A stretch of DNA of 40,051 bases from Streptomyces sp. MBT53 (GCF_016654115.1 NZ_JAEQAZ010000147.1:21457-61507), one strand, 5' to 3'; positions 7,721 through 16,723 are shown, counted from the stretch's first letter. Notes: generated by a model not told the origin, from the sequence alone. Numbers and translations are program-made.

Positions 7721-10129
7721 GTGACCATCGCGCCAGCAGAGCCGGCATCAGCGATCCAGGCGAACGAGGCGATCGCGACCGGAACCGACATGCCGGGAAC
7801 CACCGTTCCCGGAGCCGACGGTCCCGGTGCCGCGATCCTGCGGACCCTGACCGAGCTGACCGCCGACCTTCCCGACGCCGACCCCGGCCGGGTCGCCGCC
7901 GCCACGTTGCGCGGCCGGTCCGCGCACGCGGACGAGACGGAACTGCGCGAACTGGCCACGGAGGCCGCCGCCGGCCTCATCTCCGAGGACCCGGTCTACT
8001 CCCGTCTCGCCGCCCGGTTGTTGACGATCAATATCGCCGCCGAGGCCGCCTCCCAGGGCGTCACGACGTTCACCGAGTCCGTCGCCGTGGGCCACCGCGA
8101 GGGCCTGATCGCGGACCGCACCGCCGACTTCGTGACCCTCCACGCGGCCCGCCTCGACGCGCTGATCGACACCGAGGGCGACGACCGCTTCGGCTACTTC
8201 GGCCTACGCACACTCCACAGCCGCTACCTCCTCCGGCACCCGATCACCCGCAAGGTCATCGAGACGCCCCAGCACTTCATGCTGCGCGTGGCGGCCGGTC
8301 TCGCGGAGGACGACAGCACCCGCGCCCTGGACGAAGTAGCCGCGCTCTACCGCCTGATGAGCCGCCTCGACTACCTCCCCTCCTCCCCCACCCTCTTCAA
8401 CTCCGGCACCCGGCACCCACAGATGTCGTCCTGCTACCTCCTCGACTCCCCGCTGGACGAGCTGGACTCCATCTACGACCGCTACCACCAGGTCGCCCGC
8501 CTCTCGAAGCACGCGGGTGGCATCGGACTCTCGTACTCCCGTATCCGCAGCCGCGGTTCGCTGATCCGGGGCACGAACGGGCACTCCAACGGCATCGTCC
8601 CGTTCCTGAAGACGCTGGACGCCTCGGTCGCCGCGGTGAACCAGGGCGGGCGGCGCAAGGGTGCCGCCGCGGTGTACCTGGAGACCTGGCACTCCGACAT
8701 CGAGGAGTTCCTGGAGCTGCGGGACAACACCGGTGAGGACGCCCGCCGTACGCACAACCTGAACCTGGCGCACTGGATCCCGGACGAGTTCATGCGCCGG
8801 GTGAACGAGGACGGCACCTGGTCGCTGTTCTCGCCGGCCGACGTGCCCGAGCTGGTCGACCTGTGGGGCGACGAGTTCGACGCGGCCTACCGCAAGGCCG
8901 AGGCAGCGGGCCTCGCGAAGAAGACCATCCCGGCCCGCGACCTCTACGGCCGCATGATGCGCACCCTCGCGCAGACCGGCAACGGCTGGATGACCTTCAA
9001 GGACGCGGCCAACCGCACCGCCAACCAGACGGCCGAGCCGGGCCACACCGTCCACTCCTCGAACCTCTGCACGGAGATCCTGGAGGTCACGGACGACGGC
9101 GAGACGGCGGTCTGCAATCTGGGCTCGGTGAATCTGGGCGCGTTCGTGGTCGAGGGTGACATCGACTGGGAGCGGCTGGACGAGACCGTCCGCACCGCCG
9201 TCACCTTCCTCGACCGGGTCGTGGACATCAACTTCTACCCGACCGAGCAGGCGGGCCGTTCCAACGCCCGCTGGCGCCCGGTCGGTCTGGGCGCGATGGG
9301 CCTCCAGGACGTGTTCTTCAAACTCCGCGTCCCCTTCGACTCCCCCCAGGCGCAGGCCCTTTCGACCCGGATCGCCGAGCGCATCATGCTCGCCGCGTAC
9401 GAGGCCTCCGCCGACCTCGCCGAGCGCAACGGCCCGCTGCCGGCCTGGGAGAAGACCCGTACGGCCCGGGGCGTTCTGCACCCCGACCACTACGACGTGG
9501 AACTCACCTGGCCGGAGCGCTGGGCCGCGCTGCGGGAACGTATCGCCCAAGTCGGCATGCGCAACAGCCTGTTGCTGGCGATCGCGCCCACCGCCACCAT
9601 CGCGTCCATCGCGGGTGTCTACGAGTGCATCGAGCCGCAGGTCTCGAACCTCTTCAAGCGCGAGACGCTGTCCGGCGAGTTCCTCCAGGTCAACTCGTAC
9701 CTGGTGAACGAGCTGAAGCAGCTCGGCGTGTGGGACGCCCGCACCCGGGAGGCGCTGCGGGACGCCAACGGCTCGGTGCAGGCGTTCAGTTGGATCCCGG
9801 CCGAGGTCCGTGCCCTGTACCGCACGGCCTGGGAGATCCCGCAGCGCGGCCTGATCGACATGGCCGCCGCCCGCACCCCGTTCCTGGACCAGTCCCAGTC
9901 CCTGAACCTGTTCCTGGAGACGCCGACGATCGGCAAGCTCTCCTCGATGTACGCGTACGCCTGGAAGCAGGGCCTGAAGACGACGTACTACCTGCGCTCC
10001 CGCCCGGCGACCCGCATCGCCCGCGCGGCCCAGGCCCAACCCACCGTCCCCGTACAGCAGTTGACGCCCGACGAAGACGCGGTCGCCTGCTCCCTGGAAA
10101 ACCCCGAGTCCTGCGAGGCCTGCCAGTAA
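7721..10129 (+). CDS. nrdA: Class Ia ribonucleoside-diphosphate reductase, alpha subunit
   Basis: 802-aa large subunit of the aerobic class Ia ribonucleotide reductase, converting NDPs to dNDPs in the cytoplasm together with NrdB. The GTG at 7721 follows GAGGGAGAG. Active-site residues visible are C238 in SSCYLL and the SNLCTE motif with N448, C450 and E452. C465 is the partner redox cysteine. A C-terminal thiol shuttle CEAC (C798, C801) is present. The N-terminal 100 residues are ATP-cone-like but degenerate. Its stop overlaps the nrdB start by one base. Expression is expected to fall when B12 is abundant because of the leader riboswitch. Gene identity is firm. Confidence 0.96.
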   Translation: MTIAPAEPASAIQANEAIATGTDMPGTTVPGADGPGAAILRTLTELTADLPDADPGRVAAATLRGRSAHADETELRELATEAAAGLISEDPVYSRLAARLLTINIAAEAASQGVTTFTESVAVGHREGLIADRTADFVTLHAARLDALIDTEGDDRFGYFGLRTLHSRYLLRHPITRKVIETPQHFMLRVAAGLAEDDSTRALDEVAALYRLMSRLDYLPSSPTLFNSGTRHPQMSSCYLLDSPLDELDSIYDRYHQVARLSKHAGGIGLSYSRIRSRGSLIRGTNGHSNGIVPFLKTLDASVAAVNQGGRRKGAAAVYLETWHSDIEEFLELRDNTGEDARRTHNLNLAHWIPDEFMRRVNEDGTWSLFSPADVPELVDLWGDEFDAAYRKAEAAGLAKKTIPARDLYGRMMRTLAQTGNGWMTFKDAANRTANQTAEPGHTVHSSNLCTEILEVTDDGETAVCNLGSVNLGAFVVEGDIDWERLDETVRTAVTFLDRVVDINFYPTEQAGRSNARWRPVGLGAMGLQDVFFKLRVPFDSPQAQALSTRIAERIMLAAYEASADLAERNGPLPAWEKTRTARGVLHPDHYDVELTWPERWAALRERIAQVGMRNSLLLAIAPTATIASIAGVYECIEPQVSNLFKRETLSGEFLQVNSYLVNELKQLGVWDARTREALRDANGSVQAFSWIPAEVRALYRTAWEIPQRGLIDMAAARTPFLDQSQSLNLFLETPTIGKLSSMYAYAWKQGLKTTYYLRSRPATRIARAAQAQPTVPVQQLTPDEDAVACSLENPESCEACQ

Positions 10130-11193
10130 TGCCCACCCGTCGCCCGACCACCGCCCCTGAAGGACAGCGCTTCGCGCCGACAGATATGACTGCCAAGAAC
10201 CTTCTCGACCCGGGCTTCGAGCTGACCCTCCGCCCCATGCGCTACCCGGACTTCTACGAGCGCTACCGGGACGCGATCAAGAACACCTGGACCGTCGAGG
10301 AGGTCGACCTCCACTCGGACGTCGCCGACCTCGCGAAGCTGACGCCGGGCGAGCAGCACATGATCGGGCGGCTGGTCGCGTTCTTCGCGACGGGCGACTC
10401 GATCGTGGCGAACAACCTCGTGCTGACGCTGTACAAGCACATCAACTCCCCCGAGGCGCGGCTGTACTTGAGCCGTCAGCTCTTCGAGGAGGCCGTGCAC
10501 GTCCAGTTCTATCTGACGCTGCTCGACACCTACCTCCCGGACCCGGAGGACAGGGCGGCCGCCTTCGACGCGGTGGAGAACATCCCCTCCATCCGCGAGA
10601 AGGCCGAGTTCTGCTTCAAGTGGATCAACGAGGTCGAGAAGCTGGACAGCCTCCAGACCCAGGCCGACCGCCGCCGCTTCCTCCTCAACCTGATCTGCTT
10701 CGCCGCGTGCATCGAGGGCCTGTTCTTCTACGGCGCGTTCGCGTACGTCTACTGGTTCCGCAGCCGGGGTCTCCTGCACGGTCTGGCCACCGGCACCAAC
10801 TGGGTGTTCCGCGACGAGACGATGCACATGTCCTTCGCGTTCGAGGTGGTCGACACCGTCCGCAAGGAGGAGCCGGAGCTGTTCGACGACCAGCTCCAGC
10901 AGGAGGTGACCGACATGCTGCGCGAAGCCGTCGAGGCGGAGCTGCAGTTCGGGCGCGACCTGTGCGGTGAGGGCCTGCCGGGCATGAACACCGACTCGAT
11001 GCGCCAGTACCTGGAGTGCGTCGCCGACCAGCGCCTCCAGCGGCTGGGCTTCGCCCCGGTGTACGGGTCCGAGAACCCCTTCTCCTTCATGGAGTTGCAG
11101 GGTGTGCAGGAGCTGACCAACTTCTTCGAGCGCCGCCCGTCGGCGTACCAGGTGGCCGTGGAGGGCACGGTCGACCTGGACGAGGACTTCTAA
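10129..11193 (+). CDS. nrdB: Class Ia ribonucleoside-diphosphate reductase, beta subunit
   Basis: 354-aa small subunit housing the diiron-tyrosyl radical cofactor. Predicted metal ligands are D90, E121, H124, E196, E230 and H233, and the radical tyrosine is Y128 in HVQFY. The C-terminal acidic tail, ending DLDEDF, matches the part of NrdB that binds NrdA. The ATG at 10129 shares one base with the nrdA TAA and has GAGG upstream. An ATG twenty codons in (MTAKNLLDPGFEL) is the alternative start and matches the N-terminus usual in relatives. A 14-bp-stem terminator follows. Confidence 0.95.
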   Translation: MPTRRPTTAPEGQRFAPTDMTAKNLLDPGFELTLRPMRYPDFYERYRDAIKNTWTVEEVDLHSDVADLAKLTPGEQHMIGRLVAFFATGDSIVANNLVLTLYKHINSPEARLYLSRQLFEEAVHVQFYLTLLDTYLPDPEDRAAAFDAVENIPSIREKAEFCFKWINEVEKLDSLQTQADRRRFLLNLICFAACIEGLFFYGAFAYVYWFRSRGLLHGLATGTNWVFRDETMHMSFAFEVVDTVRKEEPELFDDQLQQEVTDMLREAVEAELQFGRDLCGEGLPGMNTDSMRQYLECVADQRLQRLGFAPVYGSENPFSFMELQGVQELTNFFERRPSAYQVAVEGTVDLDEDF

Positions 11194-11219
11194 CTCCGCT
11201 TATCTGCCTCTTACTTCGC

Positions 11220-11250
11220 GGACGGCCCATGGAGCTTCCATGGGCCGTCC
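11220..11250 (+). terminator. nrdAB terminator
   Basis: Perfect 14-bp stem, GGACGGCCCATGGA pairing with TCCATGGGCCGTCC around loop GCT, 27 bp after the nrdB stop. Confidence 0.85.
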
Positions 11251-11474
11251 ATGGAGTTTCTATGGGGCGGCAAAGTTCTTGAGGGGTATCTGTTCGCGGT
11301 CGTGCCGCCCCGGCTACGTTCTGCCCGTCCTGTCCATGTCATGCACAACGGCATCACAGAACGTTCCAAGTGTCATGCCCATGACGACGTTCAACGCCGC
11401 CGCTACGCGCGTCACAGGCCTGCCACCACGCCGAGGAACCCCACTCCAATCGACTCGACGGAGGCAGTACCCCC

Positions 11475-13559
11475 ATGCGTGAGAAGCCCAGACGAAGCCT
11501 GCGAAGACTACTGAGCGCCGCCGTACCCGCCCTCGCCCTGAGCGTCTTCGGCCTGGTGGCCGCTACGCCCGCCGGTGCGCAGACCGTCCCCCACGCCACC
11601 ACCCAGTCCGCCCAGGTCTCCAAGGTCACCCAGAACGCCAAGGCCCTGACCGCCCCCGCGGCCCAGGCCGTCCACTCGACCGGCAAGGCCGGGCAGAAGG
11701 TGCCGACCGAGCACCTGTGCGCGAAGGCGGCCCCCGGTTCGGCGGCCTGTTTCGCCCAGCGGCGCACCGACATCAAGCAGCAGCTCGCCGCCGCCGTGCA
11801 CCCGGACGCCGCCGCCGCGGTCTCCGGCCTCAGCCCGGCCAACCTGCACAGCGCGTACGCGCTGCCCTCGACCGGCGGTTCCGGCCTGACGGTCGCGGTG
11901 GTCGACGCGTACAACGACCCCAACGCGGCCTCCGACCTGGCCACTTACCGCTCGAACTTCGGCCTGTCGGCCTGCACGGTGGCCAGCGGCTGCTTCAAGC
12001 AGGTCAGCCAGACCGGCTCGACCACCTCCCTGCCGACGAACGACACCGGCTGGGCGGGCGAGGAAGCGCTCGACATCGACATGGTCAGCGCGGTCTGCCC
12101 GAACTGCAACATCATTCTGGTGGAGGCCAGTTCGGCCACCGACTCCGACCTCGGCACCGCCGAGAACGAGGCCGTCGCCCTGGGCGCGAAGTTCGTCTCC
12201 AACAGCTGGGGCGGCTCCGAGTCCTCCTCGCAGACCTCCGAGGACACCTCGTACTTCAAGCACCCGGGTGTCGCGATCACCGTCTCCTCCGGTGACGAGG
12301 CCTACGGCGCCGAGTACCCGGCAACCTCCCAGTACGTGACCGCAGTCGGCGGCACGGCCCTGTCCACCTCCTCCAACACCCGCGGCTGGACCGAGTCCGT
12401 CTGGAAGACCAGCTCCACCGAGGGCACCGGCTCCGGCTGCTCCGCCTACGACGCGAAGCCGAGCTGGCAGACCGACACGGGCTGCACCAAGCGCATGGAG
12501 GCCGACGTCTCCGCCGTCGCCGACCCCGCCACCGGCGTGGCCGTCTACGACACCTACGGCGGCTCCGGCTGGGCGGTCTACGGCGGCACCAGCGCCTCCT
12601 CCCCGATCATCGCGGGCGTCTACGCGCTGGCCGGCACCCCCAGTTCCAGTGACTACCCGGCGAAGTACCCCTACTCCCACACCAGCAACCTGTACGACGT
12701 CACGAGCGGCAACAACGGCTCCTGCTCGACGAGTTACTTCTGCACCGCGGGCACCGGCTACGACGGCCCGACCGGCTGGGGCACCCCGGACGGCACCGCC
12801 GCCTTCACCGCCGGCACCACGACCGGCAACACGGTGACCGTCACCAACCCGGGCAGCCAGTCCACCGCGACCGGTTCCACGGCCAGCCTCCAGATCTCGG
12901 CCACCGACAGCGCGAGCGCGACCCTCACCTACAGCGCGAGCGGACTGCCGACCGGTCTGTCGATCAGCAGCTCGACCGGGCTGATCTCCGGCACCGCGTC
13001 CACCGCCGGCACCTACGCCGTGACGGTGACCGCGACCGACTCCACCGGCGCCTCCGGCTCGGCCTCCTTCACCTGGACGGTCAGCACCTCCGGCGGCGGT
13101 TCCTGCACCTCGACCCAGCTGCTCGGCAACCCGGGCTTCGAGTCGGGCAACACCACCTGGACCGCGAGCAGCGGTGTCATCACCAACTCCAGCAGTGAGG
13201 CCGCCCGCACCGGCTCCTACAAGGCCTGGCTCGACGGCTACGGCTCGACCCACACCGACACGCTGTCCCAGTCGGTGACGATCCCGAGCGGCTGCACCGG
13301 CACGACCTTCACCTTCTACCTGCACGTCGACACCGCGGAGACCACCACCAGCACGGCGTACGACAAGCTGACGGTCACCGCCGGATCGACCACCCTGGCC
13401 ACGTACTCCAACCTCAACGCGGCCACCGGTTATGTTGCGAAGTCCTTCAGCCTGTCGGCCTTCGCCGGTACCACGGTCACGCTGAAGTTCAGCGGGGTCG
13501 AGGACTCCTCGCTCCAGACCAGCTTCGTTCTCGACGACACCGCCGTGACGACCAGCTGA
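11475..13559 (+). CDS. Secreted sedolisin (S53) peptidase with C-terminal Ig-like and jelly-roll domains
   Basis: 694-aa exported protease. A long Sec signal peptide (RRSLRR, hydrophobic core, AGAQ near residue 36) is followed by a pro-region to about residue 120. The catalytic domain spans roughly 120-450. Sedolisin residues are E196 and D200 in GEEALDIDM, oxyanion D274 in SSGDEA and nucleophile S373 in YGGTSASSP. The calcium site includes GYDGPTGWGTPDG. Residues about 455-540 look like a putative-Ig domain (GLPTGLSISSSTGLISGTAS), and about 550-694 like a carbohydrate-binding jelly roll. S53 enzymes act outside the cell at acidic pH. ATG at 11475 after GGAGGCAG; it has its own 280-bp promoter region and terminator. 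Confidence 0.93.
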   Translation: MREKPRRSLRRLLSAAVPALALSVFGLVAATPAGAQTVPHATTQSAQVSKVTQNAKALTAPAAQAVHSTGKAGQKVPTEHLCAKAAPGSAACFAQRRTDIKQQLAAAVHPDAAAAVSGLSPANLHSAYALPSTGGSGLTVAVVDAYNDPNAASDLATYRSNFGLSACTVASGCFKQVSQTGSTTSLPTNDTGWAGEEALDIDMVSAVCPNCNIILVEASSATDSDLGTAENEAVALGAKFVSNSWGGSESSSQTSEDTSYFKHPGVAITVSSGDEAYGAEYPATSQYVTAVGGTALSTSSNTRGWTESVWKTSSTEGTGSGCSAYDAKPSWQTDTGCTKRMEADVSAVADPATGVAVYDTYGGSGWAVYGGTSASSPIIAGVYALAGTPSSSDYPAKYPYSHTSNLYDVTSGNNGSCSTSYFCTAGTGYDGPTGWGTPDGTAAFTAGTTTGNTVTVTNPGSQSTATGSTASLQISATDSASATLTYSASGLPTGLSISSSTGLISGTASTAGTYAVTVTATDSTGASGSASFTWTVSTSGGGSCTSTQLLGNPGFESGNTTWTASSGVITNSSSEAARTGSYKAWLDGYGSTHTDTLSQSVTIPSGCTGTTFTFYLHVDTAETTTSTAYDKLTVTAGSTTLATYSNLNAATGYVAKSFSLSAFAGTTVTLKFSGVEDSSLQTSFVLDDTAVTTS

Positions 13560-13573
13560 CCTCCTCATGAGCT

Positions 13574-13605
13574 GAGCCCCGGCCGTCTCGCAGCGGCCGG
13601 GGCTC
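13574..13605 (+). terminator. Sedolisin gene terminator
   Basis: Perfect 12-bp stem from GAGCCCCGGCCG to CGGCCGGGGCTC with an 8-nt loop, 14 bp after the stop codon. Confidence 0.85.
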
Positions 13606-13685
13606 TGTCATGTCCACGAATACTTCACTTCTCACGGCGGATCCGGATGCGTCCGTGACACGTCAAAGGAGCAAGGAGGCCCCCC

Positions 13686-14147
13686 ATGCGCCGATCCATC
13701 CTCGCTCCGTCCCTCGCCGTAGCCGCCCTGGCACTCGCCCTCACGGGCTGCGGCGGCACGAAGTCCGACACCGGCAGCAACAGCGTGTCGCCGTCCTCGT
13801 CCCCCACACCGAGCAAGAGCAGGTCGGCCTGTACGTCGAAGGAGACGCTCGCCTCCACCGACGACAATGGCACGTTCTGTCTGACGACCGGCAGCACGGT
13901 CCGGATCCTGCTGGACGGGACGGCGTCCCGGCCGTGGGCCCAGGTCAAGACCGCGGGCAGCGGCCTGGAGGCCACCAACAGCGGGATCCTGATCCGGCCC
14001 GGCGACGCGAGCAACGCGTTCAAGGCGGTCTCGGCCGGGACCGTGAAGCTCACGTCGTCCCGGCCGCTGTGTGCGACCGCTCCGCACAAGATCTCCTGCA
14101 AGGGCATTCAGGAGTGGTCGGTCACCGTCGTGGTGACGACGTCATGA
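13686..14147 (+). CDS. Putative secreted lipoprotein of unknown function
   Basis: 153-aa protein with a lipoprotein signal: MRRS, hydrophobic core and lipobox LTGC, Cys near residue 22. A Ser/Pro/Thr-rich linker reaches about residue 47, then a beta-rich domain with four cysteines that could form two disulfides. The domain pattern, with GTVRILLDG, SRPWAQV and FKAVSAGTVKL, vaguely recalls the I42 chagasin-type inhibitor fold. An inhibitor next to a secreted peptidase would make sense, but this is speculative. The ATG at 13686 follows AAGGAGCAAGGAGG. The 3' end overlaps a small minus-strand ORF by 26 bp. Confidence 0.75.
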   Translation: MRRSILAPSLAVAALALALTGCGGTKSDTGSNSVSPSSSPTPSKSRSACTSKETLASTDDNGTFCLTTGSTVRILLDGTASRPWAQVKTAGSGLEATNSGILIRPGDASNAFKAVSAGTVKLTSSRPLCATAPHKISCKGIQEWSVTVVVTTS

Positions 14148-14280
14148 TCCGGTGGGCGGTCCGGATCTGACGGTCGATGCGCCGCTCGTGCGCGATGCCG
14201 AGCAGCGACGGGAAGGCCACGGCGACGAGGATGCCGAGGACGGTCAGTAGGGCGATGAGGTTGTCCATGGCTGCGTTCAT
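14122..14280 (-). CDS. Small single-span membrane protein
   Basis: 52-aa open frame from the ATG at 14280, with a second in-frame ATG four codons in. It encodes one hydrophobic segment (LIALLTVLGILVAVAFPSLL) followed by a basic tail (HERRIDRQIRTAHR), so N-out/C-in topology is likely. No clear Shine-Dalgarno is seen. Its end overlaps the lipoprotein gene on the other strand. I recall similar short proteins in Streptomyces, but have no function to assign. Confidence 0.55.
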   Translation of the reverse strand: MNAAMDNLIALLTVLGILVAVAFPSLLGIAHERRIDRQIRTAHRIMTSSPRR

Positions 14281-14317
14281 AGACACCAGTGTCGCGACTT
14301 ACGCTCCTTACCGTGAG

Positions 14318-14352
14318 TGGCAGTACTGCCGTACACCCTCGATTTACTGCCA
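14318..14352. promoter_or_regulatory. TGGCAGTA half-sites before the GlxA/AraC-type regulator
   Basis: GGCAGTACTGCC at 14319-14330 is a perfect 12-bp palindrome built from two TGGCAGTA-type half-sites. A third half-site is read on the minus strand at 14343-14352 (TGGCAGTAAA). The group lies 22-56 bp before the regulator's ATG, a natural place for an autoregulatory operator. Binding is inferred. Confidence 0.55.
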
Positions 14353-14373
14353 GATCCGGCGCACACTAACAGC

Positions 14374-15336
14374 ATGCTGAAAAACGTGGCCGTGGTCCTG
14401 CTCGACGGAGTCCATCCCTTCGAACTCGGCGTCGTCTGCGAGGTGTTCGGCCTCGATCGCAGCGACGAGGGTCTGCCGGTCTACGACTTCGCGGTCGCCT
14501 CGGCCGAGGGGCCGACGCTCGCCACCCACGCGGGCTTCTCGCTGGCGGTCCAGCACGGGCTCGAGCGGCTGGAGAGCGCGGACCTGATCGCCGTACCGGC
14601 GGGTGCGACCTACGCGGCGCGGGAGTATCCGGAGGAGCTGCTCGACGCGCTGCGGCGGGCCGTGGACCGGGGTGCCCGGGTGCTCAGCGTCTGCTCGGGG
14701 GTGTTCGTGCTGGCCGCCGCCGGGCTGCTGGACGGGCGGCGGTGCGCGGTGCACTGGCATCACGCCGAGCTGCTGGCCCGGCGGTATCCGAAGATCGTCG
14801 TGGAGCCGGACGTGCTGTACGTCGACGCGGGCCCGGTGATCACCTCGGCGGGCACCGCGGCCGGTATCGACGCCTGTCTGCACATCGTGCGCACGGAGCA
14901 GGGGCCCGAGGTCGCCAACGCCATCGCCCGGCGGATGGTCGTACCGCCGCACCGCGACGGCGGGCAGGCCCAGTACATCGAGCGGCCGTTGCCGCGCTCG
15001 CAGTGCGACACGGTGGGCGAGGTGCTGGTGTGGATGGCGGAGCACCTCGACCAGGAGGTCACCGTCGAACAGCTCGCCGCCCGCGCCCACATGTCACCGC
15101 GGACCTTCGCCCGCCGCTTCCAGCAGGAGACCGGGACCACGCCGTACCGCTGGATCCTGCGTCAACGGGTGCTGCTGGCGCAGCAGTTGCTGGAGGGGAC
15201 GGACGAGACGATGGACGCGATCGCCTGGCGCACCGGCTTCGGCACCGCGCCGGCGCTGCGCCACCAGTTCGTCCGCGCCCTGGGCACCACCCCGAACGCC
15301 TACCGGCGCACGTTCAGGGGCCCGGAAGCCGCCTGA
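14374..15336 (+). CDS. nrdS: GlxA-type AraC-family transcriptional regulator (NrdS-like)
   Basis: 320-aa regulator. Residues about 5-190 form a DJ-1/PfpI-like (class I glutamine amidotransferase-like) domain, with CSGVFVLAAAGLLDGRR around the nucleophile-elbow cysteine. Residues about 215-315 are an AraC helix-turn-helix domain (VTVEQLAARAHMSPRTFARR, then a second HTH ending TTPNAYRR). In S. coelicolor an AraC-like gene named nrdS lies in the nrdABS transcription unit. Here a homologous-looking gene lies about 3.2 kb after nrdB, with two genes and two terminators between. The symbol is therefore by position and family and is tentative. It converges with the P450 gene. Confidence 0.85.
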   Translation: MLKNVAVVLLDGVHPFELGVVCEVFGLDRSDEGLPVYDFAVASAEGPTLATHAGFSLAVQHGLERLESADLIAVPAGATYAAREYPEELLDALRRAVDRGARVLSVCSGVFVLAAAGLLDGRRCAVHWHHAELLARRYPKIVVEPDVLYVDAGPVITSAGTAAGIDACLHIVRTEQGPEVANAIARRMVVPPHRDGGQAQYIERPLPRSQCDTVGEVLVWMAEHLDQEVTVEQLAARAHMSPRTFARRFQQETGTTPYRWILRQRVLLAQQLLEGTDETMDAIAWRTGFGTAPALRHQFVRALGTTPNAYRRTFRGPEAA

Positions 15337-15352
15337 ACGCACGCCTCTCGTC

Positions 15353-16723
15353 TCACCTGGGGATCGGCCTGAGCATCAGCCGGTGCGGATGGAGGGTGAT
15401 GCCGACGCGGGTGGTGTCGTAGGAGCCGGACACCAGCTCGAAGCGGTACTTCGCCGCCACCGCCGCCGTGAACAGGCTCAGCAGGGCCATCGAGAAGTGG
15501 TCGCTGGGACACTTCCGGTTGCCCACGTTGAACGGGCTCATGGCGAACTTCGGTACGTCCTTGGACCGTTCCGGAAGCCAGCGGTCGGGGTCGAACTCCA
15601 GGTTGTGCGCATACGACCGCGGGTCGCGCTGGATCGCGTAGGGGCTGTAGATGATGTCGGCCCCGGCCGGAATCCGATAGCCGCCCAGTTCGGTGTCGGT
15701 GACCGCCCGCCGCGTCAATATCCATACGGCGGGCCACAGGCGCAGTGTCTCGACGAGGACATTGTTGGTGTGGGTGAGCGCGCGGACGTCGTCGAATGCC
15801 ACCGGGCGTCCGCCCGTCACGGATTCAACTTCCGCACATACCTTGTCGGTGTGTTCCGGGTGCTCGGTCAGGACTTGGAGCAGCGACATGATCGTGGACG
15901 CCACGGTTTCACTTCCGGGGGTGAGGATCGCGACGACCTGGTCGTGGATCTCCTGTTCCCCGATCGGCTCGCCATTCTCGTCGGTCGCCTCCAGCAGCGC
16001 TGTCAGCAAATCGTCCGGCTTTTGACCAGATGCCCGGCGTTCGGCGACGATCTCGTCGACGAGGAGATGCAAATCGGCCAGCGCCCGGTCGAATTCGCGG
16101 TTGGCCGGAAGGGGCAGCCGGTAGAGCGGTCCGGCCGGGACGACCATCCGCCGGTACATGCCCCGGAAGACGGTGGCGAGGGCGGCGCACAGCCGCTCGG
16201 CGCGCTCGTCCATGAAGTCGCCGCGCAGCAGACAGCGGGCCGCGATCCGCACGGCGACCCGGAAGGCCTCGGAGGTGCAGTCGATCGTCCCGCCGTGCTG
16301 CCAGCGCTCGGTGAGGGCGTGCACCTCCTCCTCGATGATCGGCCCGTAGCCGGGTATCGCGTCGAGCCGGAACGCGGGCTGGATGATGCGCCGTTGGCGC
16401 CGGTGGGTGGGTCCGTTGGCGGTGGCCACCCCCTCCTTGCCGAGCAGTCCCTCCAGGGACTCCCACAGCGGGCCCGCGATGATGTAGTCGGGGCTCAGCG
16501 CGACCGCCCCGGTGAGGGCCGGCGCGGTGACGGCGTACACCGTCTTGGGGCCGAGGCGAAGTCGTACGACGTCACCGTGGTCGCGCAGCCGGGCCATGAA
16601 GGCCAGCGGGTCGCGGACCAGTTTCCAGCCGTGGCCGAGCAGCGGGACTCCGCCGCCCGCGACGGGCGGCTCCAGCGGTTCCGGCGCCTCGGGGGGCGCG
16701 GGCTTCACAGACTCGACGGTCAT
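15353..16723 (-). CDS. CYP170A1-type cytochrome P450, albaflavenone synthase
   Basis: 456-aa P450 that in S. coelicolor oxidises epi-isozizaene in two steps via albaflavenols to albaflavenone. P450 features visible: I-helix PGSETVAST (269-277), ETLR K-helix at 325-328 and heme loop FNVGNRKCPSDHF with ligand Cys405. DDLLTALLE at 237-245 also fits the (N,D)DxxSxxxE-type metal motif of terpene synthases. The S. coelicolor enzyme is known to have a second, farnesene synthase activity. The ATG overlaps the terpene cyclase stop by three bases (ATGA), so it is translationally coupled to that gene. Confidence 0.93.
   Translation of the reverse strand: MTVESVKPAPPEAPEPLEPPVAGGGVPLLGHGWKLVRDPLAFMARLRDHGDVVRLRLGPKTVYAVTAPALTGAVALSPDYIIAGPLWESLEGLLGKEGVATANGPTHRRQRRIIQPAFRLDAIPGYGPIIEEEVHALTERWQHGGTIDCTSEAFRVAVRIAARCLLRGDFMDERAERLCAALATVFRGMYRRMVVPAGPLYRLPLPANREFDRALADLHLLVDEIVAERRASGQKPDDLLTALLEATDENGEPIGEQEIHDQVVAILTPGSETVASTIMSLLQVLTEHPEHTDKVCAEVESVTGGRPVAFDDVRALTHTNNVLVETLRLWPAVWILTRRAVTDTELGGYRIPAGADIIYSPYAIQRDPRSYAHNLEFDPDRWLPERSKDVPKFAMSPFNVGNRKCPSDHFSMALLSLFTAAVAAKYRFELVSGSYDTTRVGITLHPHRLMLRPIPR

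Noticed and set aside
8204..10039. 611-codon minus-strand frame inside nrdA
   Set aside because: Antisense shadow of a well conserved gene with typical high-GC composition.
11372..11385. GTCATG-CC-CATGAC palindrome upstream of the sedolisin gene
   Set aside because: Six-bp arms occur by chance at this GC content; no second copy or promoter context supports it.
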